Below, piece by piece: positions 36,698 to 45,533 of a DNA stretch of 64,000 nucleotides. Under the pieces are notes generated by a model. That model saw only the letters and a program-made list of their open reading frames with translations. It was not told the origin of the DNA and ran no database searches. How positions within the stretch are numbered: the first letter of the stretch is position 1; each line of letters opens with the position of its first letter. Position numbers and translations under genes: made by a program. This DNA comes from Aureliella helgolandensis (GTDB lineage Bacteria > Planctomycetota > Planctomycetia > Pirellulales > Pirellulaceae): contig NZ_CP036298.1 in assembly GCF_007752135.1 (NCBI RefSeq), positions 3,720,001 to 3,784,000 of the forward strand. Direction: 5' to 3'.

Positions 36698-37873
36698 TTA
36701 GGTCTCGATTTGCAGGTGAATAGGGATGGACGCATAGCCGCTCTCCGGATCGGTTGCCGGCACGACTGTCGCCTGGGGTTGGAAACGAAATGATTGGGTG
36801 TGTGCGAATAATTCTTGCAGGAAGACTCGCATTTCCATACGCGCAAGTGGTGCGCCGGGGCAGACATGGATGCCGGCGCCGTACAGCAGGTTGTCTTTCG
36901 GGTCGCGATCGAACTTTACGGTGCCCGCATCCTCGAACACCGACTCATCGCGGTTCGCGGAGATCCAGTTCAAGTAGATGCGCTCACCGGCGGCTATGGA
37001 ATGCTTGTCAAGTTTCACTGGACAGGTGGTCACGCGGCGGTTGCCATGCAATGGATTGTGAACTCTCAAAATTTCATCAATCGCGGCAGGCAATAACGAG
37101 GAATCGCGACGTAGGGCCGTTTGATGCTCCGGATGCACAGCGAGGTGATGGATCAAAATACCAATCGACGCCGATATCGTGCCCACTTCGCCGACCGTCC
37201 AGTTTCGCAGGATGCTGGAGATCTCCTGGTTGTTGAGCTTCCGCCCGTCAACGCGCTCGTGCATTAAAGCCGCGGTAAGGTCGCTGTCTGCTTTCGATTT
37301 GGAGTCGCGTCGTTGCCTGAGTTGCTTTTCGATGAGCAAATCTAACTCGCACGCCAGCGCCGCAAGAACTTCGCGATCAGCCCGGCGGGTCGCATCGTGA
37401 TGAGCGTCAACCCAACGGACAAGAGTTTCGTGTAGGCTAAGCGGCCAGCCTAAGAACGCACATTGAATTCGCGCTGCAAACGGTTTGGCTAAGGCCCCCA
37501 TGGCCTCAACGGCACAGCCGCGATGGATATTTTTGACGACCAGTTCAGAGGCGACGATTCGGCAGGTCGGCTCAAAGGCATCCATCCGGTCGTGATTGAA
37601 GTACGGTTCGATGATCTGTCGGTAGGTGGCGTGTTCAGGCGGGTCCATGCCATTGGGGACTGAGATGTGCCGAGATACTAGGTTGCTGTACGTTTCATGA
37701 TCGTGGAGAATTCGCCTCACATCGGCATGCCGAAACACGGACCATCCATGACTTTCGCTGTAAGCCACCGGACAACGGCGTCGCATCGCATCGTATGCGG
37801 CGACTTGATCAGTGTCGCCTGGATCGGATGCAGAGGCCCAATCGCGCGAGTTTTCTGAAGAATTCGTATTCAT
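36698..37873 (-). CDS. Cytochrome P450
   Basis: The 391-residue soluble-type P450 has the haem-thiolate motif YGAGIHVCPGAPLARME with C338, the ExxR pair in DEILR, and HATYRQIIEPYF in the N-terminal half. The I-helix segment is unusual: it reads NWTVGEVGTISASIG rather than the common AGxDT, so the acid-alcohol pair for oxygen activation is altered. That resembles atypical P450s such as peroxygenase or reductase-linked forms, though this cannot be settled here. No ferredoxin or reductase gene is adjacent. It is followed 3 bp later by the cupin gene, probably co-translated. Confidence 0.93.
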   Translation of the reverse strand: MNTNSSENSRDWASASDPGDTDQVAAYDAMRRRCPVAYSESHGWSVFRHADVRRILHDHETYSNLVSRHISVPNGMDPPEHATYRQIIEPYFNHDRMDAFEPTCRIVASELVVKNIHRGCAVEAMGALAKPFAARIQCAFLGWPLSLHETLVRWVDAHHDATRRADREVLAALACELDLLIEKQLRQRRDSKSKADSDLTAALMHERVDGRKLNNQEISSILRNWTVGEVGTISASIGILIHHLAVHPEHQTALRRDSSLLPAAIDEILRVHNPLHGNRRVTTCPVKLDKHSIAAGERIYLNWISANRDESVFEDAGTVKFDRDPKDNLLYGAGIHVCPGAPLARMEMRVFLQELFAHTQSFRFQPQATVVPATDPESGYASIPIHLQIET

Positions 37874-38097
37874 TGGCTTACGCAGAAAAGATGTTGGCCG
37901 GTACGCAGGAGTAAACGATGGCTCGCAACTGCAATACCATAAACCATCGGATCACTGTAAGAAAAAATCTATTTGATGTAACTGGCTTTCGGGCACGCCC
38001 GCGAACACTTTTTCAGGGCCCGTCTTGGAAGCCGCTTGAACGGCCGGAATGGTGTTGGCCTCGTGCTGCTTCTTTGTGGTCTTCGTGCTGCTTGCAT

Positions 38098-38340
38098 GGA
38101 TTGGGCGTCGTAAAGTTGGTTGCGAACGCATTGATCGTATTCATCGCCGGGACGAAGAATGACAGTGAATCCGTTCTGCACTACGAAGTATACCAATTGC
38201 TCACCGTCGGCTCGGGTGATACCGACTGCGGACGCCCAACACGAATTCCCAATGCGTTTGGCGAATCGCTGCTTACCGATGTCTTGATCGATGCAGTATA
38301 ACATTCCAACCTTGTTGACGTAGTAGACCAGCCAGCGAAA
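38098..38340 (-). pseudogene. Fragment of a PQQ-like beta-propeller protein
   Basis: The minus-strand frame reads WLVYYVNKVGMLYCIDQDIG, then KQRFAKRIGNSCWASAV, then LVYFVVQNGFTVILRPGDEY. This is the repeat pattern of WD40-like PQQ propellers, in which blades read G-x-LYCxDxxTGxxxW and then SCWASP with VYFxxxxGTTxVLxPG. Only about two blades remain and neither end is a natural start or stop; the frame opens into unrelated sequence on both sides. It sits just left of the second repeat array and is likely debris from rearrangement there. Confidence 0.65.
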
Positions 38341-38596
38341 GCGAGTGGTGGGGGAGTCGTACGAATTTTCCGCTCGGCTCCCCAACGAACTTTACAGCCC
38401 GGCTGGCAGTGAGGCTGGTGCAGCACACAGTCTCGTGCAGCACAGAGTGTTGTTGCCAGAGTGTTGTTGCCAGGAAGATGTTGCCAGGAAGATAGCTGGA
38501 GTATTTCATCTTCCTGCCTCCATCTTCCTGTCAAAATGTCCGCCTGTGTGCTTTGAACCGATCACGAATGCCTGCAACTCCCAATCCAACCTGAAG

Positions 38597-38709
38597 CGGC
38601 TATTGATCTATTAGCCATTTCAATTTCAGCGTAGTGGTTGCGTCGGCAATGGCCCTGTAGCGACAACACCTTTCCTTGCTCACGCGGCGGGTTGCTATTT
38701 CAACAGCCT
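38597..38709 (+). repeat. MITE-like element within array 2, first copy
   Basis: 113 bp from GCGGCTATTGATC to TTCAACAGCCTG, nearly identical to the copies in array 1. It is followed by an unusually long run of G in the spacer. Confidence 0.75.
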
Positions 38710-39016
38710 GTGAGGCGGGGGGGGGGCGGGGAGCTGCCTGCTGGTTGAGAATGGTCGCGAACGAGCGGCTGAAATGCTTCGCAGTGGTGCGTTTGCTTGG
38801 TATTGCCCCTCGCCGTTGAGTTTGATTGGGGGCGAGGCTGGTGCAGCACAGAGTGTTGCTGGCAGGAAGATGTTGACAGAAAAATGTTGACAGAAAGATA
38901 GAGGCAGGAAGATAGCTGGAGAAATTTATCTTCCTGCCTTCATTTTCCTGTCAGCATGTCTGCCTGGATGCTTTGAACCAATCACGAATTCCTGCAACTC
39001 CCAATCCAACCTGAAG

Positions 39017-39129
39017 CGGCTATTGATTTATTAGCCATTTCAATTGCAGCGTAGTGGTTGCGTCGGCAATGGCCCTGTAGCGAGAACACCTTTCCTTGCT
39101 CACGCGGCGGGTTGCTATTTCAACAGCCT
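39017..39129 (+). repeat. MITE-like element within array 2, second copy
   Basis: 113 bp, 420 bp after the preceding copy, almost identical to the copy at 32585 in its left part (GATTTATTAGCC). Confidence 0.75.
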
Positions 39130-39436
39130 GTGAGGCGGTGGGGGCGGGGAGCTGCCTGCTGGTTGAGAATGGTCGCGAACGAGCGGCTGAAATGCTTCGC
39201 AGTGGTGCGCTTGCTTGGTATTGCCCCTCGCCGTTGAGTTTGATTGGGGGCGAGTCTGGTGCAGCACAGAGTGTTGCTGGCAGGAAGATGTTGGCAGGAA
39301 GATGTTGACAGAAAAATGGAGGCAGGAAGATAGCTGGAGTATTTCATCTTCCTGCCTCCATCTTCCTGCCAAAATGTCCGCCTGGATGCTTTGAACCGAT
39401 CACGAATGCCTGCAACTTTCAGAATCCAACCTGAAG

Positions 39437-39549
39437 CGGCTATTGATTCATTAGCCATTTCAATTTCAGCGTAGTGGTTGCGTCGGCAATGGCCCTGTAG
39501 CGAGAACACCTTTCCTTGCTCACGTGGCGGGTTGCTATTTCAACAGCCT
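39437..39549 (+). repeat. MITE-like element within array 2, last copy
   Basis: 113 bp, 420 bp after the preceding copy. It ends in TTCAACAGCCTGTGAGG and joins the spacer start to the nitric oxide reductase fragment within about 40 bp, so the array breaks off here. Confidence 0.75.
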
Positions 39550-39587
39550 GTGAGGTGGTGGAGCTGCCTGCTGCCTGCCTTCCACCG

Positions 39588-39788
39588 GGGCAGTGGATCG
39601 GAGGCAGCGACGCTGTCGGCTTTATCTTCCTCCTCGCGACGCGACGCGTACCACCAAGCCATGCCGGAGATTCCCGCCAACAACACGATTACGCTGACGC
39701 CAGTCCACACAATATTGTCGCCAGTGGGACGGTTGTCGACGAGTGGCTCATGCGGCCAGTTATTGGTATAGCTGAATGTCTGGAGGGC
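39588..39788 (-). pseudogene. Fragment of quinol-dependent nitric oxide reductase (qNOR/NorB)
   Basis: The minus strand encodes LQTFSYTNNWPHEPLVDN, then RPTGDNIVWTGVSVIVLLAG, then ISGMAWWYASRREEDK. YTNNWPHEPLV and the following membrane helix are a well-known part of single-subunit quinol nitric oxide reductases, roughly residues 180-240 of about 760. A stop (TAA at 39789-39791) bounds it upstream and the frame runs into the repeat array downstream, so most of the gene is missing. The next gene upstream, hmp, also detoxifies nitric oxide, so the fragment is probably what remains of a nitrosative-stress cluster cut by the repeats. Confidence 0.75.
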
Positions 39789-39809
39789 TTAGGCAAGCCA
39801 CGACATGGA

Positions 39810-41036
39810 TCAAGCCGGTTGCAGGTCTTCCTTGGGGCCAAAGAACTCGTAGCGCACTCGGTGTTCGTCGACTCCCAGTTGTTGCAAGCTGGCGTGGAGA
39901 TTCTGCATAAAGGGTTTCGGACCGCAGAAGTAGAAGTCGGCTTCCGAAAACGGTGTCCACTCGCGAAGCAAGTCTGTCGTAATAAAGCCGGTGCCATCGC
40001 ACTTGCCCTGTTCGACATCACCAGGCAGCGGAGCGTCATAGATGACTTTGGTGTGCAAGTTGGGGCCAGCATCCGACAGATTCCTCAGCTCATCGGCGAA
40101 CGCGTGTACCTTGCTATTGCGGGCCGCTTGAATGAAATACACCGACGCGTTTGAGTTGGCATGAATGATCGATTTTGCCATCGACAGTAGCGGAGTCACT
40201 CCGATTCCTCCCGCAATCAAAACGACCGGCTTCGCAACTGCGGTTGGATCAATCGTGAACTCGCCACAGGGAGGCCCCAGTTGGATGCGGTGACCTTCTT
40301 CTATATCATTGTGCAAGTGGCTGGAAATCAACCCATCGGGCGCATCGGCGGCAAGTCGCTCTTCGCGTTTGACACTGATGCGGTAATGCGGTTGACTGGC
40401 GCAGTCGGACAAACTGTAATTGCGCGGCGACGTCGGAGTATGAGGGTGGTCGATGTGCACGGTAATGTACTGGCCGGGTTTGAAAGGCGGCAGCGGGCCC
40501 TCGTCCTCAGGCTTCAAATAGAAGGACGTTACAATGTCACTTTCGGGAACTTTCTTAGCCACCACGAAGGTGCGTGTACCGTTCCATCCGCCGGGCTGGG
40601 ACGCTTGCTCATCGTAGATCGCCACTTCTCGGCCGATAAAGATGTCCGCCAAGAATCCGTAGGCCTGCGCGACAGCTTCGATGATTTCGTCGGTCGCCCC
40701 ATCGCCCATTACGTCTTTGATGGCGGCGAGCAGGTTGGCGCCGACGATCGGATAGTGCTCGGGCTTGATGCCCAGTGAAACGTGCTTCTGCGCGATGAGT
40801 TCGACCGCTGGCATTAGCACCGCAGGGTTGTCGATGTGAGTGAAGTAGGCGCAGATCGCTCCGGCCAAGGCCTTCTGTTGGCCGCCAGTGTGCTGGTGTG
40901 CCTGGTTGAAGAACGCTTTCACTTCCGGATTGGCCTCGAACATCCGTTCGTAAAACCGTCGCGTGATCGTTTCAGCGTTAGCAGCTACCAACGGGGTGAT
41001 TTCCTTGACAATCCGTATCGTTTTTTCACTTAGCAT
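39810..41036 (-). CDS. hmp: Flavohaemoglobin / nitric oxide dioxygenase
   Basis: The 408-residue protein oxidises nitric oxide to nitrate using NAD(P)H and oxygen. It has an N-terminal globin domain (residues 1-140) with the proximal His in QKHVSLGI and the distal pocket residues. A ferredoxin-NADP reductase-type domain follows, with [22 protein letters not shown] for FAD and [15 protein letters not shown] for NAD(P), and the C-terminal [13 protein letters not shown]. The length is normal. The fragment of a nitric oxide reductase gene begins 22 bp after its stop, pointing to a former joint role. A diverged Rrf2-like frame is transcribed away from it; Rrf2 members such as NsrR regulate hmp elsewhere. 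Confidence 0.95.
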   Translation of the reverse strand: MLSEKTIRIVKEITPLVAANAETITRRFYERMFEANPEVKAFFNQAHQHTGGQQKALAGAICAYFTHIDNPAVLMPAVELIAQKHVSLGIKPEHYPIVGANLLAAIKDVMGDGATDEIIEAVAQAYGFLADIFIGREVAIYDEQASQPGGWNGTRTFVVAKKVPESDIVTSFYLKPEDEGPLPPFKPGQYITVHIDHPHTPTSPRNYSLSDCASQPHYRISVKREERLAADAPDGLISSHLHNDIEEGHRIQLGPPCGEFTIDPTAVAKPVVLIAGGIGVTPLLSMAKSIIHANSNASVYFIQAARNSKVHAFADELRNLSDAGPNLHTKVIYDAPLPGDVEQGKCDGTGFITTDLLREWTPFSEADFYFCGPKPFMQNLHASLQQLGVDEHRVRYEFFGPKEDLQPA

Positions 41037-41112
41037 GGGCAGGGTTCTCGCGGAGGGATGTCGGAGAGACTATCGGCAGGGATCAAAAGTGTGACTTCCT
41101 GATGTGCACCTA

Positions 41113-41153
41113 AAAGTATAGGTTTGCAATCTGCACGTCAAGGTGTATGTTTG
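41113..41153. promoter_or_regulatory. Possible operator upstream of hmp
   Basis: Two near-direct repeats, AAAGTATAGGTTTG (41113-41126) and AAGGTGTATGTTTG (41140-41153), agree at 11 of 14 positions and start 27 bp apart. A short palindrome, ACCTA..TAGGT, covers the first. They lie 77 bp upstream of the hmp start in the divergent promoter region, where a nitric oxide-responsive regulator could bind. No consensus was matched. Confidence 0.25.
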
Positions 41154-41189
41154 TTGGCTGGCGGAATTTTTCTTCAACCTGGGTGCCCG

Positions 41190-41618
41190 ATGCCTGCCAA
41201 GACAATCCTTTACGCAGTGCGCTTGGTCTTCTGCTTGATTCAGCGAGGGGACTGCGGCAAAACGTCATGGTCGACGGCCGCGTGCGCGACCATCACGCCC
41301 ATCCCGGCCCGCAATCTGCATCAACCGCGGCGATACCTACCGTCTTCCATTTTGCTGGAATCGAGTGGTGAGGCGAGCGTCTGCAGCCCGCTTGCTGCAC
41401 TAGCGGGCGTCCTTACGAGCTCGGATGGCAGTGGTGCTTTCGACGCCTTGGGGAGACGGTGTCTCAGCTCGGTGCGTCTTGAATCTCAAGCTGCGTTCGC
41501 TTTGCGGCACGCTCCGTTTGCTCGTCTCTGCTGGACAACGGAAGCGACGCTTCTGGAGGGTGCCTCTGCGGGCCCGCTCCCCGGCCAGCGTGGAGTCGCT
41601 CTATGGGGCAGTTCATGA
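41190..41618 (+). CDS. Possible diverged Rrf2-family regulator
   Basis: A 142-residue frame starts MPAKTILYAVRLVFCLIQRG, which resembles the Rrf2 start M-x-x-KTxxYAxRAxxxLA. Later ITPIPARNLHQ is like the IPARYLxQ of the recognition helix, and AFDALGRRCLSSVRL..ALRHAPFARLCWTTEATLL is like the C-terminal FDALGRRCLL..CALHARFA..TEAFL pattern. The length is typical of Rrf2 (about 140-150). The middle is poor, the cluster-binding cysteines are not clear, and part may be in another frame, so the gene could be intact but divergent, or decayed. It overlaps the TDT transporter start by 16 bp. Position beside hmp fits an NsrR-like role, as inference. Confidence 0.35.
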   Translation: MPAKTILYAVRLVFCLIQRGDCGKTSWSTAACATITPIPARNLHQPRRYLPSSILLESSGEASVCSPLAALAGVLTSSDGSGAFDALGRRCLSSVRLESQAAFALRHAPFARLCWTTEATLLEGASAGPLPGQRGVALWGSS

Positions 41619-42661
41619 TGACACGCAGCCTCCCAAGCACTGTGGCGACGCTCGATCCCGCATGCTTTTCGATCGTGATGGCAACCGGTATTGTTTCGCT
41701 GGCGTGTTGGTACCACGGCACCGCTGGTTCCTGGTGGCACTGCATTGCAATCCTGCTCCTGTGGGCAAATGTTTTGACCTTCAGCCTGCTCACCGGTTTG
41801 ACAATCGTCCGGATCTCAACTTACTTCCGAAGAGTGATCAACGATCTGCAGGATCCGCGTCGATCTTTCGGAGCGTTCTCCATGGTTGCGGCCAGCTGCG
41901 TGCTTGGCAGCCAGCTCTTGTCGATCGCGCAAATGCCGATGGCGGCGATCGCCCTCTGGTGCTGCGGAATCGTGGGCTGGTTTCTGCTGACCTACGGGAT
42001 TTTCTACAGCCTCACCTTGCAGAAGAGCAAGCCGAACTTGAGAGACGGTGTGCATGGCGGATGGCTATTGGCCGTCGTGGCAGCTCAGGCGGTGTCACTC
42101 TTGGGATCCCTGTTGAGCGCGCAATTCAGCTCCAGCCGGGACCTGGTACTATTCTTCTCGCTGACGATGTGGCTGGCCGCCGGGATGCTCTACGTGTGGA
42201 TCATCGTTTTCGTCTTCTATCGCTACTGCTTTGAACCGGTGGATGTAGATTCCATGACACCTCCCTATTGGATCAACATGGGCGCCATGGCTATTTCGAC
42301 ACTCGCCGGATGTTCCTTGATGGAGGCTTCTGCGAGCTCGGACGCGATGCTCCAGTTCGTCCCGTTTCTCAAGGGCGGGGCACTACTCTGTTGGGCCACG
42401 GCGACTTGGTGGATCCCCTTGTTGATTGCCTTTGGCATCTGGCGTCACGCAGGCAATAGGGTTCCGTTTAAATACGATCTGAGCTATTGGAGCATGGTCT
42501 TCCCGCTCGGAATGTACTGCGTCGCAACTCACGCAGCGAGCCAGTGTTTTGAGCTCCGCTTTTTGGAACCCGTCAGCTCGGTATTCATGTATGTTGCCCT
42601 GGCGGCGTGGACAATGACGGGTGTGGGCATGGCTACAGATCAGCCGGCTGTAAACGAATGA
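41603..42661 (+). CDS. TDT-family transporter (tellurite resistance/C4-dicarboxylate type)
   Basis: The 352-residue membrane protein has about ten hydrophobic segments. It starts DPACFSIVMATGIVSLACWYHG, the family pattern near the first helix, and has later motifs PYWINMGAMAISTLAG and YWSMVFPLGMYCVATHA, typical of the TehA/Mae1/SLAC1 superfamily. Such proteins move C4-dicarboxylates, anions or related solutes, and some confer tellurite resistance. It follows the Rrf2-like frame, is divergent from hmp, and may be under the same control. Confidence 0.85.
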   Translation: MGQFMMTRSLPSTVATLDPACFSIVMATGIVSLACWYHGTAGSWWHCIAILLLWANVLTFSLLTGLTIVRISTYFRRVINDLQDPRRSFGAFSMVAASCVLGSQLLSIAQMPMAAIALWCCGIVGWFLLTYGIFYSLTLQKSKPNLRDGVHGGWLLAVVAAQAVSLLGSLLSAQFSSSRDLVLFFSLTMWLAAGMLYVWIIVFVFYRYCFEPVDVDSMTPPYWINMGAMAISTLAGCSLMEASASSDAMLQFVPFLKGGALLCWATATWWIPLLIAFGIWRHAGNRVPFKYDLSYWSMVFPLGMYCVATHAASQCFELRFLEPVSSVFMYVALAAWTMTGVGMATDQPAVNE

Positions 42662-43122
42662 ACGGTAATGCCGTTTTTAGTTCCACACTTGTACAAGCCT
42701 ACGGCTCTTGGCAAGTCCGATTCCCATGCGTCTGTACTGGAACTTCAACCCGAGAGGCTCGAACTCTCCGCTGTTTTGCTGTTCTTTGCTAAGGGTTGGT
42801 AGTTGCAGGAGATGCTTGTTCGGCTGAAGTGCGGTCCTGGATGGGCTAGAGCTCCGCTTCCGGTGAGCGCCTCGGTCGGCGTGCGTTGCGGCTACCGCAG
42901 GAATCGTGCCACGCCTCCCTGCAGCCACTGCTGGAACCAACACGTGTCTTCACCGCAGACGGTGCGAGAAGCGTGGCGCCGCCGGGGTGTGAGTGGAGCA
43001 AACGCCCAATCCGGGCACCGCCTGAGGCGACAGTCGCAGTGAGTGCCCGCTCAACTCAACGCGTCGTTCACTTCACGCGTCACGCGTCGCAGAAATTTCC
43101 TGGGCAGCAGTGTCGAAAAATT
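42662..43122. other. Gene-free stretch
   Basis: About 460 bp with only short frames of no recognisable character. No RNA gene or repeat was identified. Confidence 0.4.
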
Positions 43123-43389
43123 CTAGCGAGGGTTGATGTCGTACTGGAAAGCGTCAGGATTGAAAATGAGGTAGAGGAGCATCAAAGCCGCAGGCAGGAC
43201 AAGAAGGAGCAGCATCATCAACACGAGTCTAAAAATGTAGCGTTCCTCTGCGTCCGCGGATTCCTCCCATTGGCGCATTTCGCTCGAGGATGCGATAGCC
43301 GCCGCACTCTTGCGTGGTGGTCGCTCGAAACCGGCGTTCGTGGAATGCCGTTGTGCAATCAGGCACGGAATCATTAAACATGGAATCAT
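43123..43389 (-). CDS. Small predicted single-span membrane protein
   Basis: I do not recognise this 88-residue frame. It has a charged N-terminal half and one strong hydrophobic segment near the C-terminus, IFRLVLMMLLLLVLPAALMLLYLIF, followed by NPDAFQYDINPR. It has no clear ribosome-binding site and no neighbours that would suggest a role. The membrane segment makes coding plausible, but chance is possible. Confidence 0.4.
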   Translation of the reverse strand: MIPCLMIPCLIAQRHSTNAGFERPPRKSAAAIASSSEMRQWEESADAEERYIFRLVLMMLLLLVLPAALMLLYLIFNPDAFQYDINPR

Positions 43390-44259
43390 GGTCTATGGCT
43401 CCCTAGGTAGCGAAACGGGGGAGGACGCCTCTGCCGCACTATCACGCAAGACGCAACGACTCTCGCTACTGTTCCAACGATGCAAAGGACGGACCATCCA
43501 AGAAAAGTAGGCGCCGGGGCGTTTTCCGGCAGGAGTTGAGCATCCTGGGCGTCACTACCTCCGCGGTCGTGACAACGCCAGTTGACGGGGCACGTCCCTT
43601 GGCCAACGGTGCTACGGATACCCACGCATAAGGGACTGAGAGGGGGAGGTCACTTGCGTCGCGAACTGGGTACCGCCAAAGGTCAAGATTCTGCGGATGG
43701 AAACGGTCGGTCTCGGGCCTCCGATTCGTTCCGAAAATTGTCGGTTGGTCGAATCGGCACGCCGCACGTGTGAATGGGCGGACGGTTGCTATTGCAATTG
43801 ATTCCGCTGGAGAGGACAGCCTGTGGGCCGTCGAGGGAGTTGCCTGTGGTTCCACCGATCGGGACAAGCCTAGCCTAGGCAAATGGATCTGGCAGACAGT
43901 CCCGCAACTGGGGCGTCAACATCATCCTCGACCCGCACGAAGGGCGAACTGCAACGAATCGACCGCCTGCATGCTGGCAACGGAGTGCATGCTTCATGGC
44001 CAGCTTGGCGTGCCAGCCTTGTCAGCTAAGGACGGTCGGAACCATTATTGGCGGATAGTCGCCGAACCGCTCCGCCGGTTCGTTCGGGAAAATGCCGATC
44101 GGCGTAGCGGGCTGGTGACACTTATTATTCCGATTATTCCGACGGTCCCGAGCGGCTCTCAATATGTCTTTCGAGTTCCCTCTTGCTTTCAGCTCAAGAG
44201 CGGGGAATTGCCAGTGTACTGGAACGAGAATTAGCAGGAGGCAAACAAGTGAAGGCAAG
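43390..44259. other. Gene-free stretch
   Basis: About 870 bp before the metallophosphoesterase stop codon. Frames of 130-150 codons exist on both strands, but their composition shows no protein pattern and none was accepted. No repeat or RNA gene was recognised. Confidence 0.4.
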
Positions 44260-45228
44260 TCATCCGGCTTTGCGTTGACCAGAAAGCATTTCGTAGTCGA
44301 GCGAAAACGTTTCACTCTCGTCATCGTTTCGCTTATTCAACAGAGGCGAATAGGTGCGGACGTGGATCTTGTTCTCGGCGGGCACAAACTCCAGGGAGCG
44401 AAGCCAACCGTCGCCGCCGTTAGGCAGGCCTTGGTAATCGGTAAGCATTTCCAAGACCTTTCCGCCAGCATCGTTGACGCTGGTCTGCAGCCCCACGCCC
44501 AGCACATGGCCACTGACAACGAGAAAAATATTCGGTTGCTTGCGAACGAATTTCTGCCAAATCTGCTCGCCACTGTTGCCGGCGATGCTGTAAGCCGTGG
44601 CGCATCCGGTGTCTCGCTGATCGGGACGCATGTAGCAATGCGTTGCTACAATTACACGATGGTTGGGGTATTGCTCGGTGACTCCCGCCGCCCATTCCAG
44701 TGTTTCATCGCGAGGCGCAAATTCTAGATTCAGTATCATGAACTGCATGCCACTCGCCTCAAAAAAGCAATAGTTGTTGTCGTTGGTTTCGCCCATGTGC
44801 CCACCGTACCACTGTTTATTTTCGAAGCGCGCGGGCGAGTAGTACTGGTTGAATAACCTTGAGTCGCGACTCTTCAACAGCATGTCATGATTGCCGGGTG
44901 CTACACTGTAGGGCACGACTCCATCGAGGAGCCGCATGGCTCGATCTGCGTTTTCCCATTCCACGGTTTGCGTAGGCGTTTGCACAATGTCACCCAGGTG
45001 GATGACGAATTTGATATTGTCCTGTTGGACCTGTTGCCGAATCCACAGTGCCTGGGCGACGTACGTGTCGGGATACTTCTCTGAATAGTTTTGAGTGTCA
45101 GGAAGCAACACGACCGAAAAATTCTGCTCGGCAGTTTGATGGTCCTCAGCGAGCGTGGTGAACCGACTTGCGAATACAATTGCTACGAAGCAGACGAAGG
45201 GTGTCGCTCGTCGAAGGGGTTTTAGCAT
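44260..45228 (-). CDS. Secreted metallophosphoesterase
   Basis: The 322-residue exported enzyme has a signal peptide (FVCFVAIVFASRFTTLAED) and the calcineurin-like metal-binding blocks in order: VVLLPDTQNYSEKYP, IHLGDIVQ, APGNHD, VATHCYM and SGHVLG. These bind two metal ions and hydrolyse phosphoesters. The LPDTQNYSEKYP form is common in planctomycete proteins. The start at 45226-45228 puts the signal peptide first; a longer frame runs through the inverted repeat at 45271-45346 and is not credible. The substrate is unknown. Confidence 0.88.
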   Translation of the reverse strand: MLKPLRRATPFVCFVAIVFASRFTTLAEDHQTAEQNFSVVLLPDTQNYSEKYPDTYVAQALWIRQQVQQDNIKFVIHLGDIVQTPTQTVEWENADRAMRLLDGVVPYSVAPGNHDMLLKSRDSRLFNQYYSPARFENKQWYGGHMGETNDNNYCFFEASGMQFMILNLEFAPRDETLEWAAGVTEQYPNHRVIVATHCYMRPDQRDTGCATAYSIAGNSGEQIWQKFVRKQPNIFLVVSGHVLGVGLQTSVNDAGGKVLEMLTDYQGLPNGGDGWLRSLEFVPAENKIHVRTYSPLLNKRNDDESETFSLDYEMLSGQRKAG

Positions 45229-45270
45229 GTTTACTGTCCTGGGCGGTATGGGGTGGGAGGCTTCGTGCCC

Positions 45271-45346
45271 GAAAAAAGGTGTCCGACACCAAGAGCCGGA
45301 ACGGCCCTTCGGGTGCTTTGCACTTTTGGTGTCGGACACCTTTTTC
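45271..45346. repeat. Inverted repeat with GGTGTCCGACACC arms
   Basis: The left arm at 45271-45292 reads GAAAAAAGGTGTCCGACACC and the right arm at 45325-45346 is nearly its exact complement, TTGGTGTCGGACACCTTTTT. The loop of about 32 bp contains a second pair, CCGGAACGGC and GCCCTTCGGG. Each arm is itself partly palindromic (GGTGTC..GACACC). It lies between the divergent metallophosphoesterase and BNR-protein genes and may be a bidirectional terminator-like or REP-type element. Confidence 0.7.
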
Positions 45347-45533
45347 CGCATGCCTAGCGATCAAGGGAGTTTACGTTGGGCGTCCGCGACAATTTTTCGC
45401 GCATTCTACCATCGGCCAACGCACAGGGCGACGGTAAGTGAGCATGCGGTAGCATCGCGTCAAGTTCGATGGTAGTGGCCTGCCGTACTTCAAGCATCCT
45501 TCGCCCTATTCCCAACAACTGGCAATCCAAAAA

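Larger units (their letters stand above)
38398..39560. repeat. Tandem array 2 of composite repeat units
   Basis: The array begins inside a unit (GAGGCTGGTGCAGCACACAG near 38410). It continues with units whose MITE ends start at 38597, 39017 and 39437, spaced exactly 420 bp apart. The parts and order match array 1: MITE-like element, GC-rich spacer, 14-bp minisatellite, hairpin GGCAGGAAGAT..ATCTTCCTGCC and tail CCAATCCAACCTGAA. The first partial unit has a local GTTGTTGCCAG duplication. Broken genes lie on both flanks. Individual units are over 90 percent alike by eye, which suggests recent amplification or gene conversion. Confidence 0.85.

Noticed and set aside
31854-39380. Many small frames inside the two repeat arrays (products rich in Gln-His-Leu or in Gly-Ala-Arg)
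   Set aside because: The same frames recur in every unit because the DNA repeats; they end or shift with the minisatellite length, have no ribosome sites, and resemble no protein.
43770-44234. 154-codon plus-strand frame before the metallophosphoesterase gene
   Set aside because: No ribosome site, no domain pattern, and composition without protein character; could not be supported.
44981-45351. Longer N-terminus for the metallophosphoesterase up to 45351
   Set aside because: The extra residues are encoded by the inverted repeat, and the signal peptide begins at the later ATG.
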